Below are positions 1-10,600 of a DNA stretch of 64,000 nucleotides, piece after piece. This DNA comes from Drechmeria coniospora (lineage: Eukaryota; Ascomycota; Sordariomycetes; Hypocreales; Ophiocordycipitaceae), in assembly GCF_001625195.1 (NCBI RefSeq), contig NC_054389.1, positions 682,001-746,000 on the forward strand. The letters run 5' to 3'. A program made the position numbers and the translations under genes. Under the pieces are notes generated by a model. The model did no database searches, was not told the DNA's origin, and saw only the letters and a program-made list of their open reading frames with translations. Within the stretch, counting starts at the first letter, position 1, and every line of letters starts with the position of its first letter.

Positions 1-646
1 TGTGCGATATTGATGAAGGAACAGTTCTCAGCATGTGCATGATAAACCATGGGAATTCTTGCACACAAACTTCTCTCCAGTATACTTCTCAATGATTCAT
101 GTTCATCGCTATAGTAGCGGTTATTGGGAAAGTGTAGTTTGGTGATGTACTTGTAGACGACATGTCGTTGGTTCCCTGTAGATGCATCATGAAAAGGCAG
201 AAAGGCGTGTTGAGTCTACAACTACACACACAGTCATTGACTGGGCACGATTATAATGGCCTTTTTTGCTCTAATTGGTAGTCTCACTCGAACACCAATT
301 CCTCCTGCGTGCCTTTCGCTCATCAGCTGGAGCGAACCTGTCCTCATAGTGTGGCAGCTGTGATGTATGGCACAATTCTCCAACGAAGAGCTACATCGGT
401 TCTAACTGGTCCTGATGGTGACAATACGAGACCGCCAACCGATCCTCCTTCAATTGAGACGCAAGTACATTTGAAGAGAGCGACTTGTTAATGGAAGGAG
501 GTGGATGACGCGGCATGGCCAACTTGGAAATGGACAACAGGATGCCAGTACAGGTACGCTGACCAGTTCACAAACCCCATTTCCAACCCCCCCCCCCCCC
601 GGTACTCCCTGCCCCGTTCGTTCTCGACATCGTTTTCGACAAAGTC
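1..646. other. Intergenic, no supported gene
   Basis: I see no reading frame here with convincing protein-like sequence. A run of about 13 C residues lies near 588-600, just downstream of the GNAT stop codon on the opposite strand. The rest is ordinary AT-balanced non-coding sequence, so it probably holds the 3' flank of the acetyltransferase gene and an unlinked left flank. Confidence 0.5.
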
Positions 647-1468
647 TTACTCATCCAACGACGAGGACGTGCGCATAAAGATGTTGGACGGCCGCTTTCG
701 ATCGGCAAACTCGGCGTCGACGTCGTACCGCACCTCGGGCCCCTCCTGTCGGAAACCAAGCTTCTGGTAGACGCGCCTCCCCATGGCAGAAGCCTCTGTG
801 ATGGCCTCGATGCCCCCTCTCCTTTGGGCCTCGTCAAGCCCCCACCGCACCAGCTTCGTGGCAATGCCCCGCCCCTGAAAGGCCGGGTCGACGGCGCACA
901 AATCTAGGACCATGGCGGCGGGTGGAGCGGCCGTTGCCTTTTCCTTGACGACCTCGATCCGGCGACGGCGCAGGGAGGCATCCAGCTGGCAGGCGTACCG
1001 CTGCTCCGCCTCGTTCCCGGGGTGCAGCGCCTCGAGGTTGACGACCTCGGCCAGGTGCTCAGGAGGCTTGTCACCGTGACCGGGGACCACCGAGGCCTGC
1101 TGCCAGATGGCGATGCCGACGATGTCGCGTGATGTGGCGGCATGGCCGTCGCTTCCCGGTGGGCCAACCTGGCTGGGAACCGTGGCTTTAAGAAAGATGC
1201 TGTTGAGCCGGCCCTCGTTGTCTCGGGTCGTGCTGCGCCAACGGTCGACCATGACGTCGGCCGCGCGCTGCCTTCCCTGCAAAGTGTCCCATGCCGGGTT
1301 CATCTGCACCCAGATGCCGTCGTTGGTCTGTCGGCCGAACGCTGCGCAGACGCAGTCGAAAGCCCGCACGACGTCGCCGGCGTCTTGGATGAGGTCGATT
1401 CGCACACGGTCGTCGTCGTCGTCGGCTGCTGCGCCCCGCGGGCGGGTGAAACCTGGAGCCATGCTCAT
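647..1468 (-). CDS. GNAT-family N-acetyltransferase
   Basis: A single-exon frame of 273 residues. The C-terminal half carries the GNAT acetyl-CoA signature: a beta-strand LDLCAVDPAFQGRGIATKLV (about residues 188-207) with the Q-G-R-G-I-A pyrophosphate loop, followed by a helix and then the VYQKLGF motif that closes the fold. Family knowledge: such enzymes move an acetyl group from acetyl-CoA to an amine; many fungal members of this type are single-copy proteins with unknown small-molecule substrates. The Asp-rich stretch at residues 16-20 is low-complexity. I chose the first ATG of a Met-Ser-Met start; the second Met, two codons on, is equally possible. No signal peptide or membrane segment is visible, so cytosolic. 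The substrate cannot be told from sequence. Confidence 0.85.
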   Translation of the reverse strand: MSMAPGFTRPRGAAADDDDDRVRIDLIQDAGDVVRAFDCVCAAFGRQTNDGIWVQMNPAWDTLQGRQRAADVMVDRWRSTTRDNEGRLNSIFLKATVPSQVGPPGSDGHAATSRDIVGIAIWQQASVVPGHGDKPPEHLAEVVNLEALHPGNEAEQRYACQLDASLRRRRIEVVKEKATAAPPAAMVLDLCAVDPAFQGRGIATKLVRWGLDEAQRRGGIEAITEASAMGRRVYQKLGFRQEGPEVRYDVDAEFADRKRPSNIFMRTSSSLDE

Positions 1469-2849
1469 GCTACGTGCGAGCCTGTCGTTCGTTTGCCACG
1501 CCGTCAGGCATCACCTGCTCTCGTCGGCCGTCGCTGGTGGGGGGTCCAGGGGGAGGTTGTGTCCTCGGGGGTCACTCCCGAGTCGGAATAACCCGTGAAC
1601 CGGATCGGATCTGCGCCAAGAGGTTCGTGGAGGACATTAATACCGCAGCTGGAGTGAGCCATGGAGCATTATTCGGCAGGGCCTGTCATTAGTTGTCCGG
1701 CCCCCGCAATCAGAAGCTCCATCACAAGCTCCATCACAAGCTCCATCACAAGCTCCATATCGAAGCAGCACACACAAAATGCAGCACCGTATGAGCACCG
1801 TATGAGTACCGTACAGTATTACTCCGTGCAAGTACGGAGTACAAGCAAGTACTTACATAGCTTCGGAAAGCATCAACATTCACCCATGCCATACACATAT
1901 TTCAGTTACTGTACAGTGTATTTGCGAGCACCGAGTACAATACAGCACACGCACACTGTGCTCACGAAAGCCGCCACGCCCAACGAGTGAGGGGAACTCA
2001 TCGGAACACACCGACTTTTTCCGATGATGTGTTTTACCAGCACGATCAAGACGTGCAAAACAGTCCCGGTCCAGGTCCCCCGTATCTTGCACGACCTCGC
2101 TCATCTCGAACAACGGGCGCCGGAACGCCATGCTACAACGCGGGCGTGACACCTCATGAGCGTCGCTGCATTGCCCTGCGAGTCCGGATGCAACATTGGT
2201 CGGACAGGGGCAACTGCCGATACAATGCAACCCAGGAAGACGACACGAACAAAAGGAGATTCGTCGACGTGGAGGCGTGGCACCTTTGACTTGCCCGGAA
2301 AGCCACATCGCGTCCCAAGGGGCCAGCAGCTTTCACAACAAGGCCACTGGGCAGGTGAGCCCTCCGCCGTCGAGCGATTTTCCACTACAGGAAGGCGGAA
2401 GCTCAACTCCCACGGACTTTATCCGGCCCGCCATGGCTTCGCCGCCGGAGACTTGTTCATACCGTCAACCGTTTGACGAAATGACTGGCTCAATGATTCG
2501 AGTTTAAGCTCAAGTCTTGCACAATGTGACGGTGAATCAAGGACGAAAGCCGTCAAGCCGCACCGTTGTCGGCATGGCGCAGCTCATGCACAATATCCTC
2601 ATGTCACGCTCGACTCCAGCTCAACTCCAGCACGGCCAGGGTGACTCCTGTCCCGCGAATGCCGCAATATCTACCAACCCGGCGATGCGGTGACCGTCCC
2701 ATATACAGCCCGGCCGTCTTCTTCATGACTGTCCTCGCAAGACGTGTCAAGAAAACCGTCACTTGGCCGGCAGTTAATTCCAAATTGGAGCCAACATATT
2801 CTTTTACCCTGTCCTGTCCTATCCTGCCCATACCTGCACCGCTTGTATC
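1469..2849. other. Intergenic between divergent GNAT and deiminase genes
   Basis: The two flanking genes point away from each other, so this 1.4 kb should hold both promoters. It contains the 12-bp repeat at 1714-1760 and a few GTACGGAGTAC-type words near 1808-1850. Several open frames overlap here on both strands but none looks like a protein. Confidence 0.5.
1714..1760. repeat. 12-bp tandem repeat, about four copies
   Basis: The unit AGCTCCATCACA repeats in tandem about four times between the GNAT promoter side and the next gene. It is non-coding as far as I can tell. Confidence 0.75.
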
Positions 2850-4707
2850 ATGCGGCCTCTCAGCGCTGTGATGGTTTTGGCACTGGGTATGCTCACTTCG
2901 TAACGGCGAGGGGAGAACGAACTGACAAGAAGCAGCCAGCTGTGGCATCGGCGCCCTCGAAGCAACGATCCTCGCTGACACGAATCGCGACGGCAAGGTC
3001 GATGTGCAAGGGAAAACGGACATGTCTGGTAAGGAAATCTGGACCGACGGCTCCGGCGCCCTCTTCCTCCCCAACATCGCCGACACGAACGGCCGGTGCT
3101 CGTCCAAGATCACCGATGATACCTCCAACAAGGAGCTCGACATGTGCAACGACGCCTCGGACAATGTACAGCGTAACCCCAAGTACCTGGCACCTGTTCG
3201 GACCGTCCCCAATCCACGCCTCGGCGATGGAGCTGTTGGCTCTGTGCTTGTCGTCGAGAGCGCCGCCGCCGCCTTGGTCCGAATCTTCCGCAAGGACAGA
3301 GCCGGCTGGGAGTACGTACCTGCAAACTACACGTTCACCGCCCGTGCTCTCAGAGAGGGCCTGCACCTCGGCGTCGACGGCCGCCAAGTGCGAACGACGG
3401 CCTGGGATGGTCGGGCGACGATCGAGTTCACCGTCAGAGACGGGAGGGACGAGGCCAAGGATCGCGTCGCCCTGCGAGTTGCCCCGGTGTTGACCCACCA
3501 CCACGGGCAGCGGGCTGAGCAGGTGTTGGCTTCGGCCGGCGACGGCACGGGAAGAGTGCAGGACAAATTTGTCCAGGATCTCACCCGTCAGTCCGCCCGG
3601 GCCCGCGTCAGGCTGCCGCTCTTTGCCGTCAACACGACCGACATCTGGACTCAAGACTTCTTCGAGCCCGGCTACAGCAGCATTCCCGGCCCCGACGGCC
3701 CCGTTGTCCTGCGCATCATGATCCGTTCTGCCCAACAGGAGGGCCGTCGCGTTTCCGGTCGCATCATCTACCGCGAGCTTCGATCCGATACGGTCGGAGC
3801 CGTCCAGCAGCACGTCCACGGAGGCACGACGGACTCGATGGGAAACCTCGAGACGATTCCGCCCCACGCTCACAATGGCAAGTCGTACCCTGCCGGCCGC
3901 GCCATCGTCGGATCGAAGAAGGGTGTGAGACCGTTCGTCTTCCACTTTCTCAACGCCCAGGAAGTCCAGGCCCCCGTGGAGATTGACACCACCTGGCTCC
4001 AGGTCGGACACACGGACGAGTTTCTGCAATTCCTGCCAGCCATGAACGCCCGTGGCTGGCTCATGATGGTCTCGGACCCGGTCGCCGGCCTCGAGCGCCT
4101 TCGGGTCGCGCAAAGATCTGGCCACGGCTCCGTCAGCGGCTTCTCTCGCCCGAGGCTGTCGAGCGATGGCAACCTCCGCTGTTCCCCGACGGAGACGATT
4201 GACGACATCCTCGGCAAAGCCAACTTTTCGAAGGTCCAGGAGTTCAGCGCGAGGAACATCGAGGCCAATGTCAACGTCGTCAAGCGTGAGACTGGCATCG
4301 TTGACCGGGACATCATTCGCGTACCAACCCTCTTCGCCACGATGGAGCAGTTTCCCAGCTGCCAGCTGCTGGGACCAATCCGAGCTGCTCGAGCGGCCAC
4401 TATCCTCGAGGTCTCGGCTCCTCGGCCCATCGGTCGGCGCCATGCCTCCAACGCCGTCGAGGTCGGCGCCTTCTACCCCAACGTCATCAACGGCGTCGTC
4501 ATGAGCGACTCGCAGTACGTTGCGCCGAACCCTTGGGGACCAGTCATCGACGGACAGGACATCTTGGCCGCGGCCGTCTCTGCCGTCTACGCAAGGGCCA
4601 ACTACACCGTCACTTTCATGGACGATTGGTTTTCGCACCATCTCGGCTTTGGAGAGGTCCATTGCGGCTCCAACGCAGTCCGCGATGCCTCGGCCCGATG
4701 GTGGTAA
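2850..4707 (+). CDS. Secreted protein-arginine deiminase (PAD family)
   Basis: Two exons, 2850-2886 and 2936-4707. The intron has a GTATGC donor, a CTGAC branch site and a CAG acceptor, and joins in frame to give 602 residues. Exon 1 supplies a hydrophobic N-terminus (MRPLSAVMVLALG), a likely signal peptide. Near residue 30 is a Ca-binding-like ADTNRDGKVD loop. The catalytic set of the PAD fold is complete: Asp253 in WTQDFFEPGY, His371 and Asp373 in VGHTDEFLQF, and Cys589 in GEVHCGSN, matching Asp350, His471, Asp473 and Cys645 of human PAD4. Family knowledge: PADs convert peptidyl-arginine to citrulline with Ca2+. The gene converges on the secreted phosphatase gene with a 225-bp spacer. Secretion and action on host or self-surface proteins are inferred. 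The family is patchy in fungi, which suggests horizontal transfer in its history. Confidence 0.9.
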
Positions 4708-4932
4708 GCGTATGGGTAAATGGATGATTCATGCTTTACACGAGCGCTTCTCGCTCACTCTATTTGTTTTATCCATGCCTCTCTTGGTATACTTTCGACA
4801 TTCATCATGTAGGCAATCAAAACTCCTCTTTTCCCTTGGCCTATTAGCTCAAGGGAGCTCATCAGGTTTGTACGTATTTCCCACATGCCATTGGCCATGT
4901 GTGTTCAACAGCTCGACGCCCTCTCATCTCAC

Positions 4933-6814
4933 TCACTTCGGAGGGTCGGGAATAAACTCTTTAGCGTGCCAATCAGTGGCTGCAATATCACCGGTCCAAA
5001 CAACTTCCTTTGAACGGTCATGTCCGAGCCAGACATCTTCTGATGCAAACTTTGTCATGTGCATCTGCTGTTCCAGTCCTGCGCACCATGCGGTAAAGGT
5101 GATGCCTAGAATAGGAAACCAAAACTGTGAGGACACGAAACGAGGAGGGGGGGCAGATGGCGAACGGGTACCAATTCTGTACATACCTTGAAAATGCCAC
5201 TTGTCCCCCTCTCCTACGCCATAATCGTCCAGCAAGCGTATCTTGTTCAGCCTGTGCGTGTTCACCGTGTCGGAACCAAAGACATGGGTGAGATTGACGG
5301 TATCAGTCCTGCTGAAGCCTGGGTTGACGTTTCCGCCTATCTTAATTTTCTTGCCTTGCTCCTCTCCGATGGTGAAGGATATGGAATCGGAGGTTCCGGC
5401 AAATAACCCATCGACCAACTTGAACTCATACTCCAGCTTGTCAATGGTTTCGCAAGGTGTAACTTTCCAGTCTCCGGGGGCTATTTGCCACGAGGCAACA
5501 GTCTCGGTACTGAAGCCGCCGAAAATCCAGCTATCTGTATGCTGAAACCACGAGTCCAGGGTGACGAAGCCATCTTCATAAGCCTCGTAGCCCGTTTCGG
5601 AGCATTTGGCGCGTAGCATGACGCCTGGTCGGAGAGGATGTCGTCAGGAGGTTGTCGCGCAAACGACGGGATTTGAAGGAAACATTGCTTACCTTTTACC
5701 TTCCATTTATCATTCATCAAGAAGGTAGGTTTGAACAAGGCAAAGGTTCCCTTGGCGGTCAGCTTGACACTGCTGATGACGTCGATGTCGATGGTGTCGG
5801 ATCCAAATGCAGACTTCATGTCGACGGAGACCCATTTCTGGAATCCCCTTCCCGGGTCGTCCACGATGTCGAAGGTGGCCGTGCCGGACTTGCCGGCTAT
5901 GACGGCGCCGATTTTATCATAGGTTCCGGCGCCATCTTCATCGGCAAGTTTGAGGCCGAACTCGAGATTCTTGATTTTTCGACAATGCGATGGCGACTCT
6001 TCGTCGACGTCCATGGGCTCATGATAGGATCCCCGCTGAAGGATGTTCTGCAGCCGGTCCAGCGTATGTGTCTGCGACTCACTCTCGACGAAGTTGCTCA
6101 GGTAGTCATCCCTCGTCCAAGGTCTGAACTCGGACCGCTGCTGCTGCGAATACATCTGCAGAGCGGTCACCATGGTCCCCGTCCTGCCGTGGCCGTAGCC
6201 GCACCAGATGATGGTCCCATTCCGACGGCGCAGGAAGCTGGCCCAGCCGCGTGCGAGATCGTGCAGGGTGGGGGAAAGAAAGTCCTTGACGGGGAGGGGC
6301 GTATAGGCAATGTTGGCGGCGGCGAGCGCTCGAATGATGTGGTCGGAATTGGCCTCCCCGTTGAGGCTGATGACGTTGGTGATTCCATTCACGCGGAGAA
6401 ATTCGATCGTCCCGGCCGTTATCCGCTGAGAAGAGTCTCGCCCGTCGTAGTTGGGCGACGAGGAAGCAAAGAGCCTATCGGTGTGGGCCATGTACTTGCG
6501 CACTCTTCTGAGCTGTTGAAGGCCGCCATTCCCTGCTAGGTGGGCGGAGAGAGAGGCGTGAGCTCGACCGACTCTGGCACGCCACACGGCAGTGGCATCT
6601 CCCGCCCCAGCAGGTGGTGCAACGAAAGGGCATCACGGCCTGTCGTCGTCCCGCATGCGCTGCCACCTGCGGCACGAAGGAAAAGAGGAAGGAAGAGGTG
6701 CATACCTTGTTCCTCGCTCAACGACTCGCCGTCAGGCAGCGGCTGGGCTGCGACGAGGACGGCTACTCCAAGAAGGGCGGCGACTTGGCACGCGAATGCC
6801 CTCCGGATGATCAT
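4933..6814 (-). CDS. Secreted dual-specificity-like phosphatase with two PLAT-like modules
   Basis: Four exons on the minus strand: 6706-6814, 5693-6535, 5187-5624 and 4933-5105, all with GT..AG introns (170, 68 and 81 nt) and consistent phases, giving 520 residues. Exon 1 is a clean signal peptide (MIIRRAFACQVAALLGVAVL...). Residues about 50-190 form a tyrosine/dual-specificity phosphatase domain: the P-loop WCGYGHGRTG has catalytic Cys148 and Arg154, and Asp121 in PVKDF is a candidate general acid. Two similar C-terminal segments (about 200-290 and 345-445) each carry G-T-x-D/S, a G-F/FG-S-D-T core and a D-K-W ending; I read these as PLAT/LH2-like beta sandwiches, by eye only. The phosphatase activity is well supported by motif, the export by the signal peptide, the target unknown. 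The last intron is a multiple of three with no stop, so a longer unspliced form is possible. Confidence 0.8.
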
Positions 6815-9284
6815 TGCTTCGATATGTGTGCTTTCATTCTGGCCGCCACGTGCCGCATCACGTACGCGGACGCCATCTTATACTCGGACGGATACGGCCA
6901 GGCGTGCGGATGCAGCCGAAGCGGCGAACGCGTTCATGCCAGGGGCGTTGGTGGTTGGATCGAATCCTTCGGCACCCGTGGCAGCAGCGTGAGCAACCGA
7001 TTCGTACGGCAGAGTGTTGGGAGAATCGTGCCCTTGCATGGGTTCATTAGCACGCAGCGATCCTTTGACGGATCCGAGTGATGTGTGCGGAGCAGAACGT
7101 ACGACTTGAGATTACGAGTGCAAGCGAGACGGGCTCGTGATCGTGTTGAAACACGGCTACAGCACTACGCGAGTAATTGCATTCGGGGAACGAGGACGCG
7201 CACATGCACATACACGTGCAGTAGGTATTAGGCAGAAAATACAAGTACTTGCTTGCTTGCTGTACTTGTATTCCTCACGTCCTGCACACGTACGTGTAAG
7301 TACCTCTGCGTCGGTGTACTTTGTTGCTGGCATGAACATGGCGGTGACTCTGCTCGGAGCATTTCTCTCCGGGTGACTACTAGGTATCATGGTGCAAGAG
7401 TACGATACGGAGTACATGCACATGCTCATGCATACTTGGCACTCGCACTTGCATGTACATGTACAACAACCGGTACTCTCCACTGCGATGGCGCAGCACG
7501 CGTGGTTAGGCGCTCCGTTGTGCTGGCAGCACTGGCCAGTCGAAAATGAAATACCGCCATATGCACGACTCAGTGTGCACCGCCATAGCGCCGTGTTGAA
7601 CGTGGTGTGGTGGTCGGTACAAGTACTGTACTGTAAGCACATGCAAGTAGTTGTAGGTAGGAGGAGCAAGTACAGTACGGAACACGAGCATTCACTCGGT
7701 ACGTACGGTACGCCTGCGTAATAGCTGTGCATGTACAGTACAAGTACGGAGTACACTTGCCAATACGATCAAGTTGTGCATCGGCGGTACAAGTATCGTG
7801 ATTGTACGTTGTATTACTTGCATGCACAGTATTGATAGTAGGTGTACTACGATAATTATACTTGTTGCAACTGTTCTATTTATACAACTACTTACAAGTA
7901 CGGAGTACACCTACAAGTACGGAGTGTTACGGGGCGGCGCTGTAGGGACAGGGGCCGCACGCATCTGTGATATTCAACGATCCATGTCTCCTCCACTAAT
8001 TAATGTACAAATATTAACCGTGTTCTTATACCCTTGTGCGCCCCAGCGCACGTGACTTAGCGGCGCCGCACGTGATGATGCGCCCTTGCTCATGTAGGGG
8101 GCCGCCTTCATCGCCGCGAGCCGTTGCTTGGGCAGCGCCCAAGTGAACATACAGGGTGTAACCCCTAACACGGAGTACACCTACAAGTACAGAGTACACC
8201 TACAAGTACTTGCAAGTACGGAGTCCACCTGCAATCAAGTATAATTATCGTACACGAACTGTGGGCGAGAAAGGCGAGGGTTGAATCCTCCGAGGAGTAA
8301 GTACTGCAAGTACTACTTCGTTGTACTTGTTTAATTACGGAATGGGGAGTACTTGGTTAATTACTGGTGTACAGTACTCCGTTCTCCGTACAAGTTTTAA
8401 AAATAGCTGCATGTGTACTCCGCAGCCTCGCTTCAGTTGACGACGACCTATTGTTATATTGGTACACGCTTCCTCCGCACTGCACATACAACCACTGCAC
8501 CTGCTTGCATGCCCTTGCAAGCACTGCATGTACTTTGCATTCCAAGGTGTGCAAGTAATGCTATTATTAGCAGTTCCCTGCGTCATCGACACCTCGGGTA
8601 CTAAGATTATATGAATGCTGGGAATGAAATGCTGGCCGGCAAAAGCCTCTGGCCAGCCCAGCTCATCGACGGCTGGGGCGCCCATGTCGGCGGCCACGCG
8701 GCCCGGCAGTGGGCCGGCCACGTCCTGGGCCGGTGCAAGACGTGCAGCGATTGCACCACGTCTCTCTCGTTCGCCGGCGCGGCTCCGCGGTACCCTTGCG
8801 CGCGCGCACGCGAGCCGGCCGACGGGAACGAGCAGGCGACAGTTCCGGAGATGCTGGCGGCAGATTTTGGTACGGATACGGCTTCCGCGGAGGTCCGGCG
8901 ACGGCCAAGGATTTTGTTCGTTCCACGGAGAGGGGAAGCGTGAGCGATTCGGTTGCGCACACACGTCGGGCTTTGCCGGCGGGCAAATCCACCCTGTAGC
9001 CATCAGCCTAGAGCAGTCTCCGTCTCCAGCCCTTCCGAGTGCGAGTCGTCGTCATCACTCCGATGCGGCAAGATGGAAAAGGGCCCAAGCCCGAGCTGCC
9101 TTTCTCGTCGGCATGTTTCATCGGCAGACCATCGGACAAGGTCCCAAGATGCAAGGCATCCATGCCATGCTCGCGCGAGCGCATTGCCGCCGTCGTCCTT
9201 GGCGGGGCTCTCCTCGCACGCACACCCAGGTGCATTCAGAAGCCAGGTGGACGCCCTCCACGCCCCCTCGTCCCCCGCCCCGAG
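6815..9284. other. Intergenic, rich in GTAC-palindrome words
   Basis: From about 7,100 to 8,420 the sequence is crowded with TACTCCGTAC, GTACGGAGTAC and CAAGTAC words. Two CACGTGA boxes lie near 8,049 and 8,070. From about 8,600 to 9,280 composition becomes GC-rich with several overlapping open frames on both strands, but none has recognisable protein features, so I call no gene. Confidence 0.5.
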
Positions 9285-10325
9285 TTAGTCCCTCACAAGA
9301 GGCTCGACGTACACCCTCTTGTCCGTCTCTCCGCAGCCGGGTGCCGTGCTTCGCTTCTTCTTGGCCGAAAGCTCGCCGACGCCGATGCTTTCGAAGATGG
9401 TGTGCGTGTGCGGCGTCCAGTCGTCCTTGAGCACGACGGTTTGAATCTCGCAAGGCTTGACGAGATAGCGGGCCCTTCCCCGGCACTTGCCCTTGCGGTA
9501 CTGGTAGTACTGGTCGCACTGGTCGCACGTCTCCCAGTCGTACTCGAAGCCGAGTATCTGCTTCGAATCCAGGTACCCCTTGCCCCCGACGCCGGCGGCG
9601 TTGGGCGTGTCCGTGTAGTAGCAGCCCGTCTCGTTCTTCCTCGTCATGCCGAAGCCGGCGCAGGCGTCGAGCCGCTTGCCGTTGCAGATGATGTTGGGCA
9701 CGATGCGGCAGGTGCCCTTGATGACGAGGTGAAAGGTCAGGGTGATGATGGCGCAGTGCGACTGCGGAGGGCAGTCGTGATGAAGCGAGTACTCCTTGGC
9801 CACCGTCGCTTGCGTCGCTTCGCCGCGAAAGTACTTGGCCTCGACGTCCTGGGAGATTCCCGGCCGGATCTTGGGCCCGCCGCCCCTCTTCTTGAGGTAG
9901 GGCGAGGCCTGGACGGTAACCTGCCAGCCCTTGGTCGTCTGGTACATGACGGACCTCGTCTGCTTGATGGAGATTCGCGCCGGGTACTCTTCCGTCGTGG
10001 TTTTGGCATCCATGAAGGTGCTGATGTTGAAGGACACGTCGTCTATGCCGAGCAGCTGGTGGTGCATGAGAAACGTCGTCGTCAGGCAGGACTTGAGGTT
10101 TCGCCCGCACGTGGATTCGTTGATCCTGTCCGTCTCGCGATAGGGAAGAGGGCCCTTTTTGCCCGAGAGCAATATCTGGTCCGTTTCCAGCCCGTTTAGT
10201 TCTCGGAAGACGTTGAGCTCTTTCTGAATCGCCGTTTGGATGTTTCTATAGAGCGCCCCTCCCTCGCAGCGGACGGCGACGGCGAAGAGGACGAGAACGA
10301 GGGCGCCGATCATGTCGATGGCCAT
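9285..10325 (-). CDS. Secreted cysteine-rich protein, paralog A (unknown function)
   Basis: A single exon of 346 residues starting MAIDMIGALVLVLFAVAVRC, a likely signal peptide. I chose this ATG because the frame upstream is repeat-derived and lacks protein character. It is clearly paralogous to the gene at 12331-13329: both begin the mature part with LY-x2-I-x2-AI-x2-EL-x-VFR-x-LNG, share about 13 aligned cysteines (pairs in S/D-TC...SC, CPPxSHC, C...IIC, DAC, C-x2-CDQ and others), and end in RVYVEPLxRD followed by stop. The middle (about residues 110-220) alternates polar and hydrophobic residues and has a CPP-x-SHC-x-IITLTF strand, which reminds me of aerolysin-type beta pore-forming proteins, but that is a weak visual analogy. 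I do not recognise the family. A dibasic-rich KKKR site precedes the tail. Function: unknown secreted protein, possibly an effector. Confidence 0.75.
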   Translation of the reverse strand: MAIDMIGALVLVLFAVAVRCEGGALYRNIQTAIQKELNVFRELNGLETDQILLSGKKGPLPYRETDRINESTCGRNLKSCLTTTFLMHHQLLGIDDVSFNISTFMDAKTTTEEYPARISIKQTRSVMYQTTKGWQVTVQASPYLKKRGGGPKIRPGISQDVEAKYFRGEATQATVAKEYSLHHDCPPQSHCAIITLTFHLVIKGTCRIVPNIICNGKRLDACAGFGMTRKNETGCYYTDTPNAAGVGGKGYLDSKQILGFEYDWETCDQCDQYYQYRKGKCRGRARYLVKPCEIQTVVLKDDWTPHTHTIFESIGVGELSAKKKRSTAPGCGETDKRVYVEPLVRD

Positions 10326-10388
10326 GCGGCGGCTACGACGCGCTCGTTTGACTTGCCGCGGGGGCCGACGTGACCAGCAGAGCCGGCC

Positions 10389-10445
10389 GGCGGATGGGTG
10401 CGATGCCGGCGGATGGGTGCGATGCCGGCGGATGGGTGCGAGGCC
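10389..10445. repeat. 19-bp tandem repeat, three copies, in the leader of paralog A
   Basis: Three consecutive 19-bp units of GGCGGATGGGTGCGATGCC, the third with one change. They lie between the TATA-like box (about 10,595) and the chosen start codon (10,325), so they would be in the 5' untranslated leader on the minus strand. A further GGATGGGTGCG-like remnant follows. Confidence 0.8.
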
Positions 10446-10567
10446 GTCGATGTGTGTGTCGACGGACGGTCGAGTTGGTGTGTGGGGATGGACCCTGGCC
10501 GGCAGTGGAAGAAGGTTGCCGCGAGTACGTTGCGTTGGCACGGCGCGTGGAAGTGCCGGTGCCGAAA

Positions 10568-10600
10568 GGCAGGCTGGGGCGCCGCGAGGGTCCTATTATA
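10568..10600 (-). promoter_or_regulatory. Promoter block of paralog A with TATA-like box
   Basis: Reads TATAATAGGA on the minus strand, followed by a GC-rich stretch ending GCCTGCC. The same 33 bp occurs upstream of paralog B (13531-13563) with only three mismatches, while surrounding sequence differs. The box lies about 265-275 bp before the start codon. Conservation between paralogs supports a core promoter role. Confidence 0.65.

Noticed and set aside
2893..4662. 589-codon open frame opposite the deiminase
   Set aside because: Shadow of the PAD gene, whose four catalytic residues fix the true strand.
8335..9003. 222-codon minus-strand frame
   Set aside because: Crosses a GC-rich and a repeat-rich half with a sharp change of composition; no signal peptide, no motif.
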